Assembly: GCA_037441225.1 (NCBI GenBank)
Contig: JBBISU010000046.1
Location: forward strand, 1-22,929
Direction of reading: 5' to 3'
Source of the DNA: JBBFMJ01 sp037441225
Lineage (GTDB): Bacteria > Acidobacteriota > Thermoanaerobaculia > UBA2201
Length of the DNA: 22,929 nucleotides
The translations under genes were made by a program, and so were the position numbers. Position 1 is the stretch's first letter; every line of letters begins with the position of its first letter. The notes beneath the pieces are model-generated. The model saw only the letters and a list, made by a program, of their open reading frames with translations, had not been told where the DNA came from and made no database searches. Below are positions 1 through 7,072 of this stretch, piece by piece.

Positions 1-43
1 TATTTTACGGGTCGTGCAAGCACAACCCCTATACTACTGCGCT
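1..43 (-). repeat. palindromic dispersed repeat, copy A
   Basis: Read on the minus strand this is a 43-nt unit with the core TAGGGGTTGTGCTTGCACGA followed by CCCG. GGGTTGTGC and GCACGACCC form a hairpin with one G-T pair. It aligns without gaps to 22296-22338 on the plus strand, about 30 of 43 positions by eye, so the two copies are inverted relative to each other. It lies just past the stop of the yjbQ gene. It may continue left of the window. The function is unknown; a short non-coding mobile palindrome is the simplest reading. Confidence 0.55.
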
Positions 44-47
44 ATTT

Positions 48-464
48 TTACTCCCCAATAATTTTTATCAATACTCTCTTCCTCCTCCTTCCATCAAATT
101 CCCCATAAAATATTTGTTCCCAGGGTCCAAAGTCCAATTTACCCTTCGTAATTGCAACTACAACCTCTCTTCCCATAATTGTTCTTTTCAGGTGTGAGTG
201 AGCATTATCTTCTCCAGTCAAATTATGTTTATATCTATTAATATCTTGAGGAGCAAGGTTTTCAAGCCATCTTTTAAAATCTTCAATTAAACCATTTTCA
301 TTATCGTTTATAAAGACAGAAGCAGTGATATGCATTGCATTTACAAGGCAAAGCCCTTCTTTTACACCACTTTCTTTAAGTGCTTCTTCTACAATCTTTG
401 TAATATTTATAAATTCAATTTTTTCTTTTGTCTCAAACCAGATTTCTTTTCTATAACTTTTCAT
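48..464 (-). CDS. yjbQ: YjbQ / UPF0047 family protein
   Basis: This 138-residue protein is full length for the UPF0047 (YjbQ) family, small cytosolic proteins that form trimers. Some members show weak thiamine-phosphate synthase activity, but the physiological role is not settled. Family signatures are visible: NAMHITASVFINDNE near residues 42-56, HNLTGEDNAHSHLK near 80-93 with the conserved histidines, and the C-terminal GPWEQIFYGEFDGRRRKRV near 113-131. There is no signal peptide, unlike the four upstream genes except the RCKP protein. Its ATG overlaps the TGA of the upstream tldE-like gene by 4 nt and GAGGAG lies just before the start, so it is probably translated by coupling. It is the last gene of the leftward operon. 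Family assignment is confident; a link to the hydrolases upstream is inference. Confidence 0.93.
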   Translation of the reverse strand: MKSYRKEIWFETKEKIEFINITKIVEEALKESGVKEGLCLVNAMHITASVFINDNENGLIEDFKRWLENLAPQDINRYKHNLTGEDNAHSHLKRTIMGREVVVAITKGKLDFGPWEQIFYGEFDGRRRKRVLIKIIGE

Positions 465-2173
465 GGCTCCTCTACCAAGGGCTTTTTAATCCTTTGAATC
501 TTTGTCTTCTTTAAGGACAAATCTTCAATTAATATCTTTTCTGGTGCAATTACAGAATATGCCAAACTATCCATTGATAAAAATTCGTAAACTTGGCTTA
601 AAATTTTCTCCTTTGTTGAAAATAAAATATCTTTTAATACATTTTCACTTATACTTGAAAAATCAAGTCCCCAAATTGGCTCTCTCTCTTTTGTTTTAAT
701 ATTATACAAATACACAACCATTGGAGAGGATAAAGCACTTTTTAAGCCCTCAACAAAAGAAAAAACATCTGTCTCCAGATCAGACATAGAAAAGGATTTC
801 TTTAATCCTTTTATAATTAAAACTTTTTCAATCCCTTCCTTTTCGCAATATTCTTCAACTTTTTTGAAAAATTCTTCCCCCTCCAAGCCATTTTTATCTT
901 CAATTATTAAATTTGTAACGGTTGAATCCACATCCGTTGAAATTATTGTGAACTGCCCTTCCCTACTATGGCCATTTAAATTTATGTAATCTTCAAAAGC
1001 AGTCCTTCTCATTGGAAGGTTTATAAGTTTCCCTTCTTTTACAATTTGTATATCTTCTGCCTTAATCCCTTCATCATCTACAGGCAAATATCCAATTAAC
1101 TTGACTCCATTATATTCTTTTAAATTTGGTTTATCCCAAACATCAAAGCCTGCTGGCATTACTTTTTGATTTAACTTCTTACCTAAAAATCCACCCTTTT
1201 TAAAAGGCATTGAATAACTCTGATCTGATAGCGGCTCCCTCACTCCAGAAACCCCCTTTCCTAACAGGGATAAAAAGAAAGAAGTACTCCCCTCTCCTTC
1301 AAAGATAACTGGTCCTGAATAAGAATCTAAGGGTTCTTTTTCCCTTATCTTACTTAAATAATTAATCATTTCATCAATTTCTTTTTTAATATCTTCTTCC
1401 TTTGGAATTGAATCCTTAAAAACAAAGTTTTTATTTAAAGATAAGGGATAAAAGTTCAAAGAAAAACAATCAAAAGAAACTTGAATTGAATAAATTGGCT
1501 CAATCCTTAAATGTTTTGAACCCTCTGAATCCAAAAAATATTGTTTCTTTAAAATTGAAAAAAGAGTTACATTTCCATCATTTAAAAAATCATTTTTTTT
1601 AAGATATGAAGAAATATTTTTTGAAATTTCATATATCTTTGAAAATTCCAATATTTCTGGCATAGTATCTATATATACAAAGGGTTTTTCAATCTTTATA
1701 AAATCGGGAAAGTATTTTTCCTGTGGATGGTGTTCAATAAAACCCTTCTTTTTTGAAAATTTTTCCTGTGCTTCTTTGAATGCATTATCAATTGAAAGCC
1801 AGAATGCCTGCCTTAATACATATAAATCATCTTCAATTGGGATTGATGTAAAATAATCCATATCATAAAAACCAAAATCAAAGGAAGGGGAAAAGTTTGT
1901 TTGATCAAATTCAGGTGTTCCAACCCTTACAATTGTTGAAAGATTCCTGTAATATGATTCATCCCTTGAATCTTCAAAGCCAAAGGAAAAATTTACTGTT
2001 TTTATTTTTATATCCTTTAATCTCAAAGAAATATAATAAAGATTTTGAAGGTTTTCAACTTTTAAATTTTCCATTGCTCTATTGATTTCAATTTCCATTG
2101 CTTTGAATATATCTTCATCGGAGGAAAAAGAAAAAAGTGGGAAAAAAATAAATAAAAACAAAAGTTTTTTCAT
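461..2173 (-). CDS. secreted TldE/PmbA-like protein, zinc site lost
   Basis: A 570-residue TldD/PmbA-family protein with an N-terminal signal peptide (residues 1-17, MKKLLFLFIFFPLFSFS). It aligns along its length with the upstream paralogue, including an extra N-terminal domain (residues 20-140) seen in the larger exported members of the family. Where the paralogue has FFHEVLGH this protein has FFLSLLGK (residues 299-306), so both zinc histidines and the catalytic glutamate are replaced. The C-terminal ligand cysteine is also absent (SMDSLAYSVIAPE). Loss of the site is typical of the TldE/PmbA half of TldD-TldE heterodimers, which suggests it is the partner of the upstream gene. The start overlaps the tldD-like stop as ATGA. 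The ribosome site AAGGAGGTGA (2177-2186) is encoded in the last codons of that gene. Peptide substrate unknown. Confidence 0.88.
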   Translation of the reverse strand: MKKLLFLFIFFPLFSFSSDEDIFKAMEIEINRAMENLKVENLQNLYYISLRLKDIKIKTVNFSFGFEDSRDESYYRNLSTIVRVGTPEFDQTNFSPSFDFGFYDMDYFTSIPIEDDLYVLRQAFWLSIDNAFKEAQEKFSKKKGFIEHHPQEKYFPDFIKIEKPFVYIDTMPEILEFSKIYEISKNISSYLKKNDFLNDGNVTLFSILKKQYFLDSEGSKHLRIEPIYSIQVSFDCFSLNFYPLSLNKNFVFKDSIPKEEDIKKEIDEMINYLSKIREKEPLDSYSGPVIFEGEGSTSFFLSLLGKGVSGVREPLSDQSYSMPFKKGGFLGKKLNQKVMPAGFDVWDKPNLKEYNGVKLIGYLPVDDEGIKAEDIQIVKEGKLINLPMRRTAFEDYINLNGHSREGQFTIISTDVDSTVTNLIIEDKNGLEGEEFFKKVEEYCEKEGIEKVLIIKGLKKSFSMSDLETDVFSFVEGLKSALSSPMVVYLYNIKTKEREPIWGLDFSSISENVLKDILFSTKEKILSQVYEFLSMDSLAYSVIAPEKILIEDLSLKKTKIQRIKKPLVEEP

Positions 2174-3837
2174 TTTTCACCTCCTTCAAAAGGTGAAGGC
2201 AGGATCGGTGGCTTTTCCATACCTTTGTACCTTTTTTCAATTTCAATGTTTTCAACTAAAATTGAAGGCGCTATTGCTGAAACAGGAATATATCCAGATT
2301 CAGCACCACAAAAACCATTGAATACATCGTATTCTTTTCCTGTTTCTATAATCTTTTCAAGGACAGATAAGGGAGTTCCAACAATATCAACACCTCTTAC
2401 AAGTTCTTCCTTTCCATCGGGATAAATTCTATAAACCTCTAAGGGAATTACTTTAAAAGCTTGAAGAAAAGTTCTTCGGGTAATTGTAAAGCCACCTGAA
2501 ACATCTGCAAATATAAGCCCATAGGGCTTATTTTTTTCTTTTATCATACCAATCAATTTTTGTTTTAGCTCTTTGAGAGGAACGCCTTTTGAAGATAAAA
2601 CAAACAAATTCCCCTGCCTTGCCACAGTTTTTAAGCCAATTTGTCCCCTTCCATGGCCATTGGTTTGAAGGAAATTTTTTATTGGAACTTTTGAAAGCAA
2701 AAAGCTTTTTAATATGCCATTTTCCACAAGGACTGCTCTTTCTGCTTTTGCTCCTTCATCATCATAAAAATAATTCCCTGCCAGGCACTTTCCTTCAAAA
2801 TAATCCTTTGTTGGATCATCAACAATAGTTATAAAATCAGGAAGGATTTTTTGCCCTACTTTTTTTGTAAAGGTTTGTCCTTCTTTTTCTGTCTTTTGTC
2901 TATGACCCTCTAAGCGATGTCCTAAGACCTCATGAAAAAAGACCGCAGTTGCTTTTGGAAGAAAGATTGCAGGGCCAGAGTATGGTTCTGCTTCAGGTGA
3001 ATCTTTTAATTTTAAAAGCTTTTCCGCCAATTCCTTTGCCTTCTTTAAGAGTTCTTTTTCATCAGGCAATTCTTTTTCTGTGGAAGCAACAAAACTCTCA
3101 TAAAGGTAAAGATCCTGTCCATCTTTTGTCCTTGTTTGAACCTGTAAAAACAATTTAAACCTTCCTTCTGGATGCTTAATTGCAGTTCCATTTGAATCCA
3201 CAAAATATTTATTTATTAAATAATAATTTAAATTTCCAGTTCCTTTTAAGATATCTGGATACTTTTTAAAAAGAGCAGTTGTCTTTTCTAAAATATTTTC
3301 CCACTTATTCTTTGAAAAAACAAAGGGCTTTGGAGAAATATTTTCTTGATATGCTTGTCCAACATTAAAATCAGGCGAAGTATCTTCCCTTTCTGCTTTT
3401 ACTTTTTCATTTGCCAAAACCTTTTGATACCTTTCAATTGCCTTTGCAAATTGTATTTGTGTATTTTTCCATAATATTTTTCTAATTGTTTTTTCATCCT
3501 CTTCAAAGGGTATTGGTTGGATTTGAAAGGAATAGCTTTCATAATCATAAAAATCCCTTCCCTTCATTTCATGGGTGTTGTCAAGCTCAGGGGAGCCAAC
3601 TCTTACGACAACAGCCAACTGCCTATTTTTCTCTGAAGAATTGGAAGTTTTAACTCCAAAGGAAAAAGAGAGATTTTCTTCTTCCTTTTCTTCTATTCTA
3701 TAAGCCAGGTAATATAAAGGAGGGTCATTTTCCTTTAAAGCAGAATATTCCCTTTCAATTTCTGACTTTAAAATAGACAAAAGTTTTCCCTCATCCCCTT
3801 TTGGGAGAAATAATAAAAAAATTGTTAAAAGCCACAT
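2170..3837 (-). CDS. secreted TldD-family zinc metallopeptidase
   Basis: A 555-residue TldD-family (peptidase U62) enzyme. TldD proteases cleave unfolded or small peptides; in Escherichia coli the TldD-TldE complex matures microcin B17 in the cytosol. The zinc motif FFHEVLGHRLEGH is intact (H302, E303, H307), and the third ligand of the family, a C-terminal cysteine, is present as C510 in NGFCGAESGYIP. Unlike classical TldD it begins with a short hydrophobic leader (MWLLTIFLLFLPKG) and has an additional N-terminal domain of about 150 residues before the core, so it is probably exported. The start follows the small RCKP gene by 3 nt, with GGAG overlapping that gene's end. The downstream gene is the inactive paralogue. 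Family and active site are clear; export and substrate are inference. Confidence 0.92.
   Translation of the reverse strand: MWLLTIFLLFLPKGDEGKLLSILKSEIEREYSALKENDPPLYYLAYRIEEKEEENLSFSFGVKTSNSSEKNRQLAVVVRVGSPELDNTHEMKGRDFYDYESYSFQIQPIPFEEDEKTIRKILWKNTQIQFAKAIERYQKVLANEKVKAEREDTSPDFNVGQAYQENISPKPFVFSKNKWENILEKTTALFKKYPDILKGTGNLNYYLINKYFVDSNGTAIKHPEGRFKLFLQVQTRTKDGQDLYLYESFVASTEKELPDEKELLKKAKELAEKLLKLKDSPEAEPYSGPAIFLPKATAVFFHEVLGHRLEGHRQKTEKEGQTFTKKVGQKILPDFITIVDDPTKDYFEGKCLAGNYFYDDEGAKAERAVLVENGILKSFLLSKVPIKNFLQTNGHGRGQIGLKTVARQGNLFVLSSKGVPLKELKQKLIGMIKEKNKPYGLIFADVSGGFTITRRTFLQAFKVIPLEVYRIYPDGKEELVRGVDIVGTPLSVLEKIIETGKEYDVFNGFCGAESGYIPVSAIAPSILVENIEIEKRYKGMEKPPILPSPFEGGEK
2176..2197 (-). promoter_or_regulatory. 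hairpin containing the tldE-like ribosome site
   Basis: On the minus strand TTCACCT and AGGTGAA form a perfect 7-bp stem around an 8-nt loop (TTTGAAGG). The strong Shine-Dalgarno sequence AAGGAGGTGA of the tldE-like gene spans the loop and the 3' arm. The hairpin lies inside the last codons of the tldD-like gene, so a ribosome finishing that gene would open it. This would tie translation of the two subunits together. The structure is seen in sequence; the regulatory effect is inferred. Confidence 0.5.
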
Positions 3838-3840
3838 AAA

Positions 3841-3948
3841 TTACTCCAATTTTTCCATCGTTCCATCAGCCCCACAAGAAGGGCATTTCTTTGGTTTACA
3901 TCTTCCTTCCTTTACTTCTCCACATTTTTTACATTTAAACTTTGCCAT
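3841..3948 (-). CDS. RCKP-type rubredoxin-like mini-protein (35 aa)
   Basis: A 35-residue ORF with one of the best ribosome sites in the window (TAGGAGGTCTTTATG, overlapping the stop of the upstream gene). The protein starts MAKFKCKKCGEV, continues with EGRCKPKKCPSCGADG and ends in MEKLE. It has two CxxC knuckles (C6/C9 and C22/C25) plus C17 in the RCKP signature of the RCKP-type rubredoxin-like domain. These tiny proteins bind one metal, probably iron or zinc; I know of no defined biochemical role. There is no signal peptide, so it should stay in the cytoplasm although its operon neighbours are exported. It is 9 nt downstream of the DUF1028 gene and 3 nt upstream of the tldD-like gene. The gene is easy to miss because of its size; the cysteine pattern and ribosome site make it convincing. 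Confidence 0.88.
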   Translation of the reverse strand: MAKFKCKKCGEVKEGRCKPKKCPSCGADGTMEKLE

Positions 3949-3957
3949 AAAGACCTC

Positions 3958-4881
3958 CTATTTTAATATAAATTTTAAATCCTCCTCTTTAATCATACCT
4001 TGAGGGACTAAACGAATTAAAAGTTCTTTCCACTCATTTTTATTTTCAATCAAAGGTTTTAATATTTTTTTCCCTTCTTCTTTCTCACCTGATATATAGA
4101 AACTTATTCCTTTCCAAAAAATTATTTCATTATTTTCGTAATATTTTGATGCTTCTCCATAAAATTTTAAGGCATTTTTTATATCTTTTTTTGAAAGCGC
4201 TTCATCACCTTTATCCATTAAAGAATATGCCTTGTGGATTTTATATAACCTTTCTAATTCTTTTATTGGCTCTTCTGAATCCTCAACCCTTAAATCAAGG
4301 ACAACATTTTTAAAAGGGGGACCTTTTGGTTTTACTTTTACAATTTTAATTGCAGCTGATTGTTTTCCCCTCAAATCCCCACCTACTGCTTCTGCTGCTT
4401 TTAATGAAGCAATCATTTTTTCTGCCAAATCCCCTTTTGAATTTTTGAAGCTTTCAGCCATTGCCTCTGGAACTCCTTCATTTTTCATTAAATTTGCTTG
4501 AACAGAAAAATTTTTACCCTTAACATCTCCTGCATACTTTATACAATTTTTACCAGTAAAAACAGAAACATTTCCTTCCTTGTCAACAATTGCAACCTGC
4601 CTCACTTCCCTTTCTTCATCAATTGAAAGAAGTGCTTTTAAAACTTCTTCTCCATTAAATCCTGCTTTTAAAAGTTCAAGCCCTATGTAGCCATAATCTA
4701 TATTTGCAAAGGATTGAGTTGCAATTGCCCCAACACCCGCCTCTGCCCAGGATACAACAGTACCAACAGAAAACCAATGGCTCTGGACAGCTACCCCCAT
4801 CTCTTCTCCATCCCAGGCAACAATTGAATAAGTGCAAAAAGAAATTGATGGAATTAAAAGTAAAATAAATACTTTTATCAT
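3958..4881 (-). CDS. secreted DUF1028 (Ntn-hydrolase-like) protein with TPR tail
   Basis: 307 residues. Residues 1-16 look like a signal peptide (MIKVFILLLIPSISFC). Residues 17 to about 205 match DUF1028, a family with an Ntn-hydrolase-like (proteasome-type) fold and no established substrate: TYSIVAWDGEEMGVAV, SWAEAGVGAIATQSFAN near 44-60, and AVGGDLRGKQSAAIKI. Residues about 215-285 are helical and TPR-like (KDIKNALKFYGEASKYYENN). It is the first gene of the five-gene leftward operon. An extended -10 box (TGCTATAAT) ends 6 nt before ATG with no ribosome site, so the mRNA is probably leaderless. Cleavage after SFC would leave Thr17 as the new N-terminus, where Ntn enzymes keep their nucleophile. 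The family call is confident; activity is inference. Confidence 0.9.
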   Translation of the reverse strand: MIKVFILLLIPSISFCTYSIVAWDGEEMGVAVQSHWFSVGTVVSWAEAGVGAIATQSFANIDYGYIGLELLKAGFNGEEVLKALLSIDEEREVRQVAIVDKEGNVSVFTGKNCIKYAGDVKGKNFSVQANLMKNEGVPEAMAESFKNSKGDLAEKMIASLKAAEAVGGDLRGKQSAAIKIVKVKPKGPPFKNVVLDLRVEDSEEPIKELERLYKIHKAYSLMDKGDEALSKKDIKNALKFYGEASKYYENNEIIFWKGISFYISGEKEEGKKILKPLIENKNEWKELLIRLVPQGMIKEEDLKFILK

Positions 4882-4887
4882 AAAAAA

Positions 4888-4896
4888 ATTATAGCA
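4888..4896 (-). promoter_or_regulatory. extended -10 promoter of the DUF1028-tldD-yjbQ operon (leaderless)
   Basis: The minus strand reads TGCTATAAT, a perfect extended -10. TATAAT ends exactly 6 nt before the ATG at 4881, so transcription should begin at or next to the start codon. Only A/T lies between them and there is no Shine-Dalgarno. No convincing -35 hexamer was found. It shares an 88-nt divergent intergenic region with the phosphatase promoter. Confidence 0.6.
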
Positions 4897-4936
4897 TAAA
4901 TTTTTATTTAGAATTAAAAAATTTAAAATTTTGTTG

Positions 4937-4942
4937 TATAAT
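4937..4942 (+). promoter_or_regulatory. -10 box of the phosphatase-envC operon
   Basis: TATAAT is preceded by TTG and by a weak -35-like TTAAAA (4914-4919) at 17 nt. Predicted transcription starts near 4949, giving a leader of about 20 nt that contains AAGGAG (4959-4964), 5 nt before the ATG at 4970. Unlike the divergent partner, this transcript has a normal ribosome site. Confidence 0.55.
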
Positions 4943-4969
4943 GTTAAAATTAAATTTCAAGGAGTTTAT

Positions 4970-7072
4970 ATGAAAAAATATTTCCTTTTAATAATGTTTT
5001 TTAGCACCTTTGTCATTTCAACACCAAAAGTTGTTATAATTGGCTTCGATGGTGTGGACTATAATTATACTGAAAGTTTCTTAAAAGAAGGTTATCTGCC
5101 AAACCTTAAAAAACTTATGGAAGAAGGGGACTTCAAACCTCTCCTTCCGCCAGTACCTGCCCAAACCCCTGTTTCCTGGTCAACCTTTTCAACTGGTTTG
5201 GAACCAGGTCAGCATATGATTTTTGATTTCTTGAAAAGAGATCCAAATACATATATGCCATCTTTTGCAGTTGCAGAAGAAGGAAAAAAGAAATTGTTTT
5301 TTGGAAAATATAATTTTATTTTCATCCCTTTAATCCTTGGTGTTATCTTTTTCTTTTTATTTTTTTTGATTTTTTCACTCTTTAAATTAAAAATTAGATT
5401 CATAATTTCTATAATTCTTTCTTTTGTTTTAATTTTTCTGACTGGCTTTATTGTAAAAAAATATTTTCCTTTGGAGTTGCCCACAGTTAAATGTAACCAA
5501 CAAGGCGTTCCTTTTTGGGAAGTCCTTGCAAAAAAAGGGGTCAAAAGTTATGTTATGAGAATTCCAGTGACATTTCCTGCAAAACCATTTGAAGATGGGC
5601 ACCTGATGGCAGGGCTTGGGGTTCCTGATTTGTCATTTAGGATAGGAAAGCCATTTTATTTTACTTCTGACTTGTTCCTCCCATCTGAAAAAAATGAATT
5701 TTCTGTTGAGATAGTTGAACTTCCAGATAATAAAGGTGAAATGGAAGTTGAAATTGTAGGTCCTCCAAATAAGTTATTTAAAGAGCCAGCATATATAAAA
5801 ATTCCACTTAAAGTTAAAGTTGCAGAAGACAGGAATTCAATCACACTTGAAGTATGTAATCAAAAAATAACTTTAAAAGAAAAGGAATGGAGTGATTGGG
5901 TGGACTTTATTTTCCCTATCAATCCATTAATTAAAATGAGAGGTGTAAGTAAATTTTATGTTTTGTCTTTAAAGCCAGAAGTTCGCTTTTATTTATCTCC
6001 TATAAATTTTGACCCAAGGCACCTTCCTGTTGGTTTTGATGTGACATATCCTCCATCTTGGGCAAAAGAATTAGCAAAGAAATTTGGGCTTTTTAGAACA
6101 ATTGGATGGGGTGTGGACACCTGGTCTGTTTCAGAGGAACTTACAGATGATGAATTTTTTATGGATGAGTGGAACATTGAGCCCAAAACATTTACACCAA
6201 TTTTTGAAGAATTATTAAATCAAGAAAATGATCTGGCTGTCTTATATTATGAATTTACTGATAGGGTTGGACACATATTTTTTAGATTAATGGACAAGGA
6301 ACATCCTTACTATAAAGAAGAAATTGCTTCCAAATTTGGAGAGGCACTAAAGGAATCATATATTTTAATGGATGAAATTGTAGGACAAATTAAAGAAAAA
6401 CTTCCAAAAGATACAACTTTAATTGTTTTATCAGACCATGGTTTTTCAAGCTGGAGATGGGCTGTAAATTACAATACCTGGCTTGTGCAGGAAGGTTTTA
6501 TGAAATTGACAGGTGAAGAAGGTAAATTGCAGGATTTATATGCCTTATTTGATCAAGGACAGTTCTGGCCTAATGTGGACTGGTCACAAACAAAAGCATA
6601 TTGTATGGGCCTTGGTGGCCTTTATATAAATTTAAAAGGAAGGGAAGCACAAGGAATTGTTTCTCCTGGGGAAGAATATGAAAATGTAAGAAAAGAATTA
6701 ATAAATAAACTTGAAAATTGGGTGGATCCATCAACAGGTCTTCATCCAGTTGCAAAGGTTTATACAAGAGAAGAAGCTTATAATTCTTATGATCCAATTT
6801 TAATTCCAGATTTAATTGTAACAAATAGCCCTTTTTATAGGATTTCCTGGCAGACCTCACTTGGAGGAATCCCTTCCCAAACAATTGAACCAAATGCACA
6901 GGTTTGGAGTGGAGACCATTGCTCTGTGTATCCTCCTGCTGTACCAGGTGTTATTTTTGTGAATAAAAAAATTGGAAAACAAACACCTTTTATTAAAGAT
7001 ATATACCCAACAATTTTAAATTATTTTAAAGTTGATCCTCCATACAAATTAGATGGCGAAGCATTGTTTTAG
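4970..7072 (+). CDS. membrane-anchored alkaline phosphatase-superfamily phosphodiesterase
   Basis: About 700 residues from the ATG at 4970. I prefer this start to a TTG at 4931 because AAGGAG sits 5 nt upstream, TATAAT overlaps the longer version, and the signal peptide (MKKYFLLIMFFSTFVIST) then begins directly. It belongs to the type I phosphodiesterase/nucleotide pyrophosphatase group of the alkaline phosphatase superfamily. Two-metal-site motifs are present: IIGFDGVD (D27), the nucleophile region AQTPVSWSTFSTG (T66 likely), FTDRVGH (D431, H435), SDHGF (D489, H490) and GDH (H650). Residues about 117-162 contain two strong transmembrane helices placed after the nucleophile segment. The catalytic domain should therefore be exported and tethered. 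Substrate unknown. The downstream envC-like gene starts inside its last codons (20-nt overlap). Confidence 0.85.
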   Translation: MKKYFLLIMFFSTFVISTPKVVIIGFDGVDYNYTESFLKEGYLPNLKKLMEEGDFKPLLPPVPAQTPVSWSTFSTGLEPGQHMIFDFLKRDPNTYMPSFAVAEEGKKKLFFGKYNFIFIPLILGVIFFFLFFLIFSLFKLKIRFIISIILSFVLIFLTGFIVKKYFPLELPTVKCNQQGVPFWEVLAKKGVKSYVMRIPVTFPAKPFEDGHLMAGLGVPDLSFRIGKPFYFTSDLFLPSEKNEFSVEIVELPDNKGEMEVEIVGPPNKLFKEPAYIKIPLKVKVAEDRNSITLEVCNQKITLKEKEWSDWVDFIFPINPLIKMRGVSKFYVLSLKPEVRFYLSPINFDPRHLPVGFDVTYPPSWAKELAKKFGLFRTIGWGVDTWSVSEELTDDEFFMDEWNIEPKTFTPIFEELLNQENDLAVLYYEFTDRVGHIFFRLMDKEHPYYKEEIASKFGEALKESYILMDEIVGQIKEKLPKDTTLIVLSDHGFSSWRWAVNYNTWLVQEGFMKLTGEEGKLQDLYALFDQGQFWPNVDWSQTKAYCMGLGGLYINLKGREAQGIVSPGEEYENVRKELINKLENWVDPSTGLHPVAKVYTREEAYNSYDPILIPDLIVTNSPFYRISWQTSLGGIPSQTIEPNAQVWSGDHCSVYPPAVPGVIFVNKKIGKQTPFIKDIYPTILNYFKVDPPYKLDGEALF

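Noticed and set aside
3958..4881. Lipoprotein signal in the DUF1028 protein (Cys16)
   Set aside because: The residues before Cys are ISF, which do not fit the lipobox; ordinary cleavage exposing Thr17 suits the domain better.
5209..5544. 111-codon antisense ORF within the phosphatase gene
   Set aside because: It mirrors the TM-coding region, has no start signal, and the sense protein has clear family motifs.
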